Part shown: in pieces, positions 16,774 to 24,081 of the stretch
How positions within the stretch are numbered: the stretch's first letter is position 1
Layout: each line of letters begins with the position of its first letter
Assembly: GCA_025936825.1 (NCBI GenBank)
Contig: JAICSO010000002.1
Span: forward strand, 124,001 to 188,000
Length of the DNA stretch: 64,000 nucleotides
Direction of reading: 5' to 3'
Source of the DNA: Terriglobales bacterium
GTDB taxonomy: Bacteria > Acidobacteriota > Terriglobia > Terriglobales > Acidobacteriaceae
Position numbers and translations under genes: made by a program
Notes under the pieces: model-generated
What the model saw: only the letters and a program-made list of their open reading frames with translations
Told to the model about the DNA's origin: nothing
Database searches by the model: none

Positions 16774-18408
16774 TCACGCTTTGCACAACTCCGTAGCCAA
16801 GACTTCGCGCCGGGTCATCACAATGGCGTCGATCCGGCGCATGAGAATCAAGTACGCTGTGATCGCGGGTATCGCCAGCACCGCCAGAATCAAAGTGCCC
16901 AGCCAATAATTGTCGTAGTGATACCCGAGAAAGATCGCGAATGCTCCGATTCCCATCACGACTAACTGCACGCCCAGGCTAGCGAAGATCGTTGTTTCTG
17001 ACGCACGTTGCCGACCAAAGACCGCGTAGTCGATTTTCTTTGGTGAATACAGTGAGAGCAGATTGCCAACACCAAAATTGATTGGCGCGGCGAACAGATA
17101 CCAACAAAACGTCAGCACAAGAAATACAGGGTGCGGCGGACGATAAATCAAACTAACTCCGAGCAGGAGGATCGCAACCTCGACCACCAGCACTGCAAAT
17201 TGCGCGAGATTCTTGGCAAACACAACTTGCCGGAAAGTAATGGGCGCCATCAGGAAGGACTGGATGCCGCCGCCATCTCCCCCAAAACTGTTGTAAACGA
17301 GGTTGGTCATCACCAGCAGGCAATAGCCAGCGCCGATCGGGAAGAAAAACTCCGACTGGTGCTGCAAAAAGCTCTTCCTTCCACCCCATAGCAGCAAGAT
17401 CACGACCAGCGGCATGATCATGGTGAACAGCATCGGCCCACTCCGCGAGAAATAGCGTACTTCCTTCTCGAAGACGGCAGAGACCGGCGCGGAGAAAAAA
17501 GGCAATTTCCAGCCCGGACGAATCGCAGCGTCTTCTGCTGTTGCGGTTGAAGCCGCATTTCCTTCCGGATTCTCTCCGCGATACTGCTGGCGCAGGCGCA
17601 AATGCAGCAGCGCAAGCGCCGCGCCGGAATAGGCAATCAGCAGGGCCAGGGGTCCAAGCAGTCCGGAAGCATTGCCGCTGCCCGCGGCGGCAATCACCGA
17701 CGCGCTCAGCCCTGGCGGAAGCGCTCGCTGCACCGGGACAAGTTTTGCCACGTAACCAAAGCGCTGGCCGGTAGGCTTTTTGGCGTAATGGTCCAGCGCT
17801 GGCCCGATGAACTGGAACCCGATCATCAGCACGAAAAAGAGCAGGCCCATGATTTCGCGGCTGCGACGGCGCGAAAGCCAGTGCTCAATCCAGACAAAGA
17901 TCGCCCTCGCCAGCAGAACGTTGAACACAATGAACCCAAGGACAGCCACGACGGCCCACGGAATTAAACGCGGCGCCGCCGCGCTGATTCCGATTACCAG
18001 GCCGAATGACCAGAACAGCCCAAGCGCCGTTGCGATATCGAGAGTCCCCATCGCCAGCCGCACAAAAAAATACGTCTTGTAACTCAAGGGGAAGCGCAGC
18101 AACGCGGAAGTGTCAATGTTCTGCGTGAATGCCGTCGCCATCACAGGGAAAAATTGCCAGAAGAGAAAGACAATCCAAAAGAATGCCGCCAGCCACTCCA
18201 GTTTGTGTGTGCGGGTGAGCTCCCACGCGGTGGCTCCTAAGGCAAACGCGCCTCCGAGCCCCGCAGCAGTAACGAGTAATCCAGCAATCGACCGCGAAAC
18301 CAGGTTCATGCGTCCGCGCACCGAGCGCAGGGAATTCAGCACCAATCGCCATCGCAGCGTGGCAACGGCGCGCAATTGTTCCCGGGAATCAGGTGCTAGC
18401 CCAGCCAC
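16774..18408 (-). CDS. ABC transporter permease, ABC-2-like
   Basis: A 544-residue integral membrane protein with about 12 hydrophobic segments. Segments such as FFWIVFLFWQFFPVMATAFTQ and GPMLFTMIMPLVVILLLWGG are typical of large export-type permeases. Its start overlaps the end of the ATPase gene by 13 bases, so the two genes form one transporter operon. The substrate is unknown. Its stop codon TGA is followed in frame by the thioredoxin-like sequence. Confidence 0.85.
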   Translation of the reverse strand: MAGLAPDSREQLRAVATLRWRLVLNSLRSVRGRMNLVSRSIAGLLVTAAGLGGAFALGATAWELTRTHKLEWLAAFFWIVFLFWQFFPVMATAFTQNIDTSALLRFPLSYKTYFFVRLAMGTLDIATALGLFWSFGLVIGISAAAPRLIPWAVVAVLGFIVFNVLLARAIFVWIEHWLSRRRSREIMGLLFFVLMIGFQFIGPALDHYAKKPTGQRFGYVAKLVPVQRALPPGLSASVIAAAGSGNASGLLGPLALLIAYSGAALALLHLRLRQQYRGENPEGNAASTATAEDAAIRPGWKLPFFSAPVSAVFEKEVRYFSRSGPMLFTMIMPLVVILLLWGGRKSFLQHQSEFFFPIGAGYCLLVMTNLVYNSFGGDGGGIQSFLMAPITFRQVVFAKNLAQFAVLVVEVAILLLGVSLIYRPPHPVFLVLTFCWYLFAAPINFGVGNLLSLYSPKKIDYAVFGRQRASETTIFASLGVQLVVMGIGAFAIFLGYHYDNYWLGTLILAVLAIPAITAYLILMRRIDAIVMTRREVLATELCKA

Positions 18409-19178
18409 GACAGCTCCTGCGCCGCCGTTCGCGGTCCCCCAACGGTTTTCAGGAAGAATTCTTCCAGCGACATACGCTCGCCCGGACTGGCTTCATCTGC
18501 GGTGCTCACTCGCAAATCATCCAGCGGACCTTGGGCGACAAGTCGCCCGTTGTTGATAATGCCAACGTGCGTGCACAAGCGCTCCACAATTTCCAGCACG
18601 TGCGAAGTGAGAAAGATCGTCGCCCCGCGGGAGATCATCCTCTGCAACATCGCTTTCAACGTGTTCGAGGCGATCGCGTCGACGCCTTCAAACGGCTCGT
18701 CCAGGAACAGGACCTTGGGCCCGTGAATCACCGCCGCTGCCATCGCTAACTTCTTCTGCATACCGTGGGAGTAATCGGTGATCAGCGTTTTCGGATGGTC
18801 CGTCAACTCCATAAATTCCAGCAGTTCCGCCGCACGTTGGGCCGCGGTGGTGCGATCGAGGCCATACATCCTGCCAACGAAGTTCAGGTACTCCGATCCC
18901 GTTAGCCTGCCAAACAGCGCCATACCCTCGGGAACGACCCCAATTTGGCGTTTCACATCTACCATGTGCGTCGCGAGATCGACCCCAAGGATCTGCATAC
19001 GTCCGGAAGTCGGCGCCATCAACCCGGTCAGCATCTTTATGGTTGTCGATTTCCCAGCGCCGTTCGGCCCGAGGAAGCCATAGAACTGCCCAGTTTCGAC
19101 CCGAAGGTTTACGTCCTGAACGGCCGTGAAATCGCCAAAACGGCGGGTAAGGTTCTCAGTGAGGATTGCGGCTTCCAC
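18396..19178 (-). CDS. ABC transporter ATP-binding protein
   Basis: A 260-residue ATPase with Walker A GPNGAGKST (about 37-45), signature YSHGMQKKLAM, Walker B VLFLDEPFEGVD and the H-loop TSHVLE. It resembles the drug/lipid-exporter (CcmA/NatA-like) class. It is the first gene of the exporter operon and drives the overlapping permease at 16774-18408. Confidence 0.93.
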   Translation of the reverse strand: MEAAILTENLTRRFGDFTAVQDVNLRVETGQFYGFLGPNGAGKSTTIKMLTGLMAPTSGRMQILGVDLATHMVDVKRQIGVVPEGMALFGRLTGSEYLNFVGRMYGLDRTTAAQRAAELLEFMELTDHPKTLITDYSHGMQKKLAMAAAVIHGPKVLFLDEPFEGVDAIASNTLKAMLQRMISRGATIFLTSHVLEIVERLCTHVGIINNGRLVAQGPLDDLRVSTADEASPGERMSLEEFFLKTVGGPRTAAQELSWLG

Positions 19179-19371
19179 AAGAATCCGAGCCTACCACAGC
19201 ATTGGGGAAATGGGTCTCCCACGATCGGGCCATCCGGAGATCCAAAGGGGCGTATCTGACGGCAAACTGGACAAAACACCGTTTTTTTCAAAAACGGAAC
19301 AAAAAAGATATTTCTGCGGCGGCAAATGCCCGCTCCCATAGACTTCTAGGTAGCGTTTCGGGGCGTGTTAG

Positions 19372-19887
19372 ATGACTTTCGCTTACACACTTGTCTTCAT
19401 CAGTGTTCTCGGACTTTTAGCCCTCCTGCTCCTGGCGAAGGGTTATTGGTTTGCCCGAAACACACAACTCCCCAGCACTTCGGAATTGCTTCCGATCGAC
19501 GTCGACGCTTTCCGCAACCTCATCGACGAGAACGAGGAGCTCTATCTTCGCGAGCGACTGCCTGGCGGAGAGTTCCGCAGAGTTCAGCGTGAACGCATGC
19601 TGGCGGCAGTGGAGTACGTTCGTGCCGCATATGCAAATGCTGGAATCCTGGTCAGGATTGCTGAAGCCGCGAGAGAAAGCGCAGATCCCAAAACGGCCGA
19701 AGCGGCAGGGAAGTTGTTCGACAACGCGGTGCAATTGCGCTGGTATGCGGTCCAGGTAATCCCGCGGCTTTACTTCAAAATGCTTTTTCCGGGAACAAGT
19801 CGTGCGCCCAGAAACCTGTTCGACCGCTACGACATTCTTACGCACCAGGCTCTGGTTCTGGGAAGGTTGGGATCCGTAGAACGCTAG
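19372..19887 (+). CDS. Membrane-anchored protein of unknown function
   Basis: 171 residues: an N-terminal TM helix (TLVFISVLGLLALLLLAKGYWF, about 6-27) and a largely alpha-helical cytoplasmic or periplasmic domain with DENEELYLRERLPGGEFRRVQRERMLAAVEYVR. It starts at ATG in a GTTAG context with no strong ribosome binding site. It converges on the hfq-like gene. The family is not recognised. Confidence 0.7.
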   Translation: MTFAYTLVFISVLGLLALLLLAKGYWFARNTQLPSTSELLPIDVDAFRNLIDENEELYLRERLPGGEFRRVQRERMLAAVEYVRAAYANAGILVRIAEAARESADPKTAEAAGKLFDNAVQLRWYAVQVIPRLYFKMLFPGTSRAPRNLFDRYDILTHQALVLGRLGSVER

Positions 19888-19908
19888 CGTGTACAGGCCA
19901 AACCGGGG

Positions 19909-20328
19909 TTACTTCTTGCCCTCGGATTCCTTGTACATGTACTTGATCGAAGGCTTATAAATCATCACGTTCGGGGCGCCGTTCCGGTTCACCTTGATGC
20001 AGGACCGGTCGTACCACTCGATTACGCCATGCACTTCTTCGCCATCAGTTAGCACGATCACCATAGGCGTCTTGCCCTGCATCTGCTTCTGGTAATAGAA
20101 ATTTTCCGCGTTGGTCTGATCCGGCGGCGGAGACTTGCGCGCGCCGTTCGAACGTTCGCCACGATCACCACGGTCGCTGCGTTCGCCGCGGTCGCGGCCG
20201 ATGGGAGCAGATGCGCCGTGACTTGGGCCGGAATGGTTGGAGTGATTTAACGCGGGACGGATCAACTTGCGATTTCCAAATTCCGGGTCATGGCGTTCGG
20301 CTGGCATGGATTGCACATTGTCTCTCAT
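19909..20328 (-). CDS. hfq: Hfq-like Sm-fold RNA-binding protein
   Basis: About 139 residues. The C-terminal 65 residues are an Sm fold: FYYQKQMQGKTPMVIVLTDGEEVHGVIEWYDRSCIKV, then a second motif PNVMIYKPSIKYMYKE, close to the YKHAI-type Sm2 of Hfq. The N-terminal half is Asp/Arg/Gly-rich and disordered (repeats of GDRGERSD), an unusual place for the extension, since Hfq tails are normally C-terminal. The ATG at 20328 lies behind AGGTGG. Hfq hexamers bind small RNAs and mRNAs. Confidence 0.85.
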   Translation of the reverse strand: MRDNVQSMPAERHDPEFGNRKLIRPALNHSNHSGPSHGASAPIGRDRGERSDRGDRGERSNGARKSPPPDQTNAENFYYQKQMQGKTPMVIVLTDGEEVHGVIEWYDRSCIKVNRNGAPNVMIYKPSIKYMYKESEGKK

Positions 20329-20479
20329 GGCACCACCTGTCAGACACGCTTTCGAATTTGCGGCCACAGAACTCCGGCGCGCGGTTGGATGTTAGGCGTG
20401 AATTGCTAATTAAACTAGCACAGCAAAAGGCACGTGACAATCCAAAGTTAAGTGTAAGGAGGGTACTGGAGCCATACTC

Positions 20480-20556
20480 GATTGAATCATTGAATCATCG
20501 GAGGATTCAATGATTCAAGACCTTGGCGGTCAGGGTTGTAATGATTCAATGATTCA
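20480..20556. repeat. ATTGAATCATTGA inverted-repeat block, copy 2
   Basis: ATTGAATCATTGAATCAT (20481-20498) is followed by TTCAATGATTCAAG and, after a spacer, by AATGATTCAATGATTCAATT (20540-20559). It is the same family as 15322-15426. It occupies the gap between the hfq start and the carboxylase stop and may serve as a terminator-like hairpin. Confidence 0.7.
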
Positions 20557-20562
20557 ATTCTT

Positions 20563-22245
20563 CTAGGTTTGCAGCACCCCCACCTTGAACTCCGGCACGT
20601 CTGGATTCAATGCCGAGGCTTCGAGGGCCGTAACAATCGAATCCCGAGTTTCCATTGGGTCGATAATGCGGTCAATCCACAGTCGCGCGGCTCCGTATCT
20701 GGGGTCCATTTGCTCGTCGTAGGTCTGCTTGACAGATTCGTAAAGCTGCTTGGTTTCTTCTTCGGAGAGCTTTTTACCGCTTCGTTCCAGTTGGCGAATT
20801 TTGATCTCAACCAGCGTGCCCGCTGCCGAGTCTCCCCCCATTACCGCATACTTCGCCGTGGGCCACGCAAAAACAAAACGAGGATCGTATGCCTTGCCGC
20901 ACATGGCGTAATGCCCAGCTCCAAAAGAACCGCCGATAATCACGGTGACCTTTGGCACAACAGAGTTCGACACGGCATTCACCATTTTTGCGCCAGCCTT
21001 GATGATCCCGCTCCACTCCGCATCGCGGCCCACCATGAACCCGTTGACGTCGTGGAGAAATACCAGCGGCACCAAGTTCTGATTGCAATCCATGATGAAT
21101 CGAGCCGCTTTTTCCGCCGATTCCGTGTAAATAACACCGCCAAATTCCACGCGCTTATGGCCCTGGTGATCGGTGCCTTGCGCATGCATTTTTTGATTGG
21201 CGACAATGCCGACTGCGAAACCGCCGATCCGCGCATATCCGCACACAACCGTCTTGCCGTACTCAGCTTTGTATTCTTCGAACTTACTCGCGTCGACAAT
21301 GCGGCCAATGATTTCCTTGATGTCATACGGGCGCGCCGCCGAGGACTCGTAAATGCCGTAAATTTCTTCTCCAGCCAGCGCTGGCATCACCGGTTTCTTA
21401 CGGTCCCACGGCGACTGCCGGCGGTATCCCCACTTCTCGACGATCGATCGGATCCGGTGGAGACAAGCTTCGTCATTTGGCTCGTGGAAATCGACGGTTC
21501 CGCTGATTGCCGAGTGCATCGCCGCACCACCAAGCTCCTCGGCAGAAACTTTTTGCCCAATGGCGGCCTGGACCAGCGCCGGTCCCGCCAGGAACAGTCC
21601 ACTGCCGTCAGTCATCAGCACGTGATCGCACATCACCGGCAGATATCCGCCACCGGCTACGCACATCCCCATGATGGCCGCAATCTGCGGAATGCCCATA
21701 GCCGACATCACCGCATTGTTGCGGAACACGCGGCCAAAATCGTCGGTGTCGGGGAAGACGTCTTCCTGCAGCGGCAGGAACACACCGGCAGAATCGACCA
21801 GGTACATGGTAGGGATGCGGTTTTCAATCGCGATGTTCTGTGCCCTGATGACTTTCTTCGCCGTCATAGGGAAGAACGCACCGGCTTTCACAGTGGCATC
21901 ATTCGCGATGATCATCACCATACGCGTTTCGATCCGCGCCAATCCCGTGACCACCCCTGCGGCGGGCGCCCCGCCCCACTCGTCGTACATCCGGTACGCC
22001 GCATAGGAGCCAAGTTCGAAAAAGCTTCCCGGGTCGACCAGTTTCTGAATGCGCTCACGGGCTGTCAGGCGTCCTTTATTGTGCTGGCTGTCGATGGCCT
22101 TGGGTCCGCCACCTTCCCGAATCTGCTCTTCTTCATTGCGGACGGCCGACACCAGGTCGGCCATGTAGCGCATATTCGTTTCAAAGCGCTGCGACGTTGG
22201 GTCGATTTTGGTGCTGAGGATGGAACTGGAGTTTTCGCCCGCCAT
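20563..22245 (-). CDS. Acyl-CoA carboxylase, biotin-dependent carboxyltransferase beta subunit
   Basis: A 560-residue carboxyltransferase with both crotonase-like halves. The N-terminal half has GKGRLTARERIQKLVDPGSFFELG, GVVTGLARI and the oxyanion loop MCVAGGGYLP; the C-terminal half has VVCGYARIGGFAVGIVANQ, LVFLHDVNGFMVG, IIGGSFGAGHYAMCGKAYDP and FAWPTAKYAVMGGDSAAGTL. Length and motifs fit the propionyl-/methylcrotonyl-CoA carboxylase class that transfers CO2 from carboxybiotin to an acyl-CoA. The biotin carboxylase partner is not adjacent. Start ATG at 22245. Confidence 0.93.
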   Translation of the reverse strand: MAGENSSSILSTKIDPTSQRFETNMRYMADLVSAVRNEEEQIREGGGPKAIDSQHNKGRLTARERIQKLVDPGSFFELGSYAAYRMYDEWGGAPAAGVVTGLARIETRMVMIIANDATVKAGAFFPMTAKKVIRAQNIAIENRIPTMYLVDSAGVFLPLQEDVFPDTDDFGRVFRNNAVMSAMGIPQIAAIMGMCVAGGGYLPVMCDHVLMTDGSGLFLAGPALVQAAIGQKVSAEELGGAAMHSAISGTVDFHEPNDEACLHRIRSIVEKWGYRRQSPWDRKKPVMPALAGEEIYGIYESSAARPYDIKEIIGRIVDASKFEEYKAEYGKTVVCGYARIGGFAVGIVANQKMHAQGTDHQGHKRVEFGGVIYTESAEKAARFIMDCNQNLVPLVFLHDVNGFMVGRDAEWSGIIKAGAKMVNAVSNSVVPKVTVIIGGSFGAGHYAMCGKAYDPRFVFAWPTAKYAVMGGDSAAGTLVEIKIRQLERSGKKLSEEETKQLYESVKQTYDEQMDPRYGAARLWIDRIIDPMETRDSIVTALEASALNPDVPEFKVGVLQT

Positions 22246-22521
22246 GCGATTGCTACGTTAAATCACGCGAGCAGAAGGCGCAAACCTGCGGAAAAGGTCA
22301 CGCATGGGCCGTCGCACGTCGCACGCGGATTCTGCTGATCACTGGCGCCCGTGTTTCCGCCACAGGTGCTCGCCGTGGCACGCAAGACGTGCGACTTGCG
22401 ACCGCAAGCACCGATAGGTCTGCGGTCTTCCCTCGTTTGACAAACTCCCGCTGCTCACTTCAAATCGTCTTTCGCGTCTAAAACAGATTCAGCCACTCAG
22501 TTCGTCTGCTCTGGAGGTTCG

Positions 22522-24081
22522 ATGTCGCGCGTCGCCCTGCTCTCTCAACCTATACCCAGGAATTACTCCGCCCTCATCCGACAGGCCCTGGCCGTCGCAG
22601 TTCTAACCATGGTTCTGGCTGTCCTCTCAGCCGCCCAAGACCTCGCCGCCTTCGAGAAGCGGGTCACGGTCAAGAAGCTGCCCAACGGTCTGACCGCGAT
22701 CGTCTGTGTCCGCCCGAAGACCGCGCCGGTGTTTTCCTTCTACACCAACGTGGATGCGGGTTCGGTGCAGGACCCAATGGGCAAGACTGGCCTGGCCCAC
22801 ATGTTCGAGCACATGGCCTTCAAGGGAACTGACACCATAGGGACGAAAGACTACGCCGCCGAGAAGGTCGCGCTGCAGAAGGTCGAGGACGTTTACGCTC
22901 AGTACATTCACGAGCGTGACAAGCCTGTCGACCGCGACGAAGCCAAGACCAAGCAACTCGAGCAGCAGTGGCAGGACGCGATCAAAGAGGCCCAGCAATA
23001 CGTCGTTCCTAACCAGTTCAGCGAGATCATTGAGAGCAACGGCGGTGAAAATGTAAACGCATCCACCAGCGAGGACCACACCGAGTATCACTACTCGTTC
23101 GCCGTAAACCGGCTGGAACTTTGGGCATATCTTGAGTCGTCGCGTTTTATCCATCCCGTGTTTCGCGAGTTCTACAAAGAGCGTGACGTGGTGAAAGAAG
23201 AGCGCCGCATGCGCACCGACAGTTCGCCCATCGGACGCCTAATCGAGCAGTTCATCGAGACATCATTCTCTGCCCACCCCTATCACCGTCCGACCATTGG
23301 CTACATGTCGGATCTAAACACTTTTTCGGCAACGGACGCCCAGGAATTCTTCAATCGTTATTACATCCCTTCGAATATGGTCGTCGCAGTTGCGGGCGAC
23401 TTCGATCCCAATCAGGCGATGGGAATCATCGAGAAGTATTTCAGCCAAATTCCTTCGCATCCGAAGCCGGACGAACGCACCACTACCGAGCCGCCGCAGA
23501 ACTCGGAGCGCACCGTGGTTCTGCACGAGAGGAGCCAGCCTATCTATCTCGAGGGCTACCATCGACCGGATTACCGCGACAAAGATGATGCTGTTTACGA
23601 CGCGCTTGCTGACCTGCTCTCCGAGGGACGAACCTCGCGCTTGTACCGCTCGCTGGTTCGCGACAAGAAAATTGCCTCTGAAGCGGAAGGCGGCACCGGT
23701 TTCCCCGGCGTGAAGTACCCACACATCTTCTATTTCTTCGCTGCGCCCATGCCGGGACACACGCCGGAGGAAGTGGCCACTGCCATCCATGCCGAAATCG
23801 ATCGCCTGAAGAAAGAACACATCACCGATGATGAGCTCAAGATGGTGAAAACCCGCGCCAAAGCCAATCTCCTCCGCAGCCTCGACGACAACGAGGGCTT
23901 GGCAACGAATCTCGCTCTGTATCAAACCCTTTACGGTGATTGGCGAGAGCTGTTTCGCACCGTCGATCGAATCAACGCAGTGAGCAAAGCCGACATTCGT
24001 CGCGTCGCCGGACAGGTCTTCGTGCCGACCAATCGGACCGTAGGCATCATCGAAAGCGCCAACGCGGGAGGTGCGCAATGA
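22522..24081 (+). CDS. Secreted M16 family zinc peptidase, catalytic partner
   Basis: 519 residues with a signal peptide (about 1-38). The inverted zinc motif HMFEH is at 93-97 (LAHMFEHMAFKG), and the downstream Glu region NVNASTSEDHTEYHYSF is present, so this is the active subunit. Two pitrilysin-type halves (Peptidase_M16 and M16_C) are recognisable. GGAGG precedes the ATG. It overlaps the next gene (ATGA), which encodes the inactive partner; together they should form a periplasmic M16B heterodimer. Confidence 0.93.
   Translation: MSRVALLSQPIPRNYSALIRQALAVAVLTMVLAVLSAAQDLAAFEKRVTVKKLPNGLTAIVCVRPKTAPVFSFYTNVDAGSVQDPMGKTGLAHMFEHMAFKGTDTIGTKDYAAEKVALQKVEDVYAQYIHERDKPVDRDEAKTKQLEQQWQDAIKEAQQYVVPNQFSEIIESNGGENVNASTSEDHTEYHYSFAVNRLELWAYLESSRFIHPVFREFYKERDVVKEERRMRTDSSPIGRLIEQFIETSFSAHPYHRPTIGYMSDLNTFSATDAQEFFNRYYIPSNMVVAVAGDFDPNQAMGIIEKYFSQIPSHPKPDERTTTEPPQNSERTVVLHERSQPIYLEGYHRPDYRDKDDAVYDALADLLSEGRTSRLYRSLVRDKKIASEAEGGTGFPGVKYPHIFYFFAAPMPGHTPEEVATAIHAEIDRLKKEHITDDELKMVKTRAKANLLRSLDDNEGLATNLALYQTLYGDWRELFRTVDRINAVSKADIRRVAGQVFVPTNRTVGIIESANAGGAQ

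Noticed and set aside
20569-22338. 589-codon plus-strand ORF opposite the acyl-CoA carboxylase
   Set aside because: The minus strand matches a well-known enzyme over its full length; the plus frame is a shadow with shadow-like composition.
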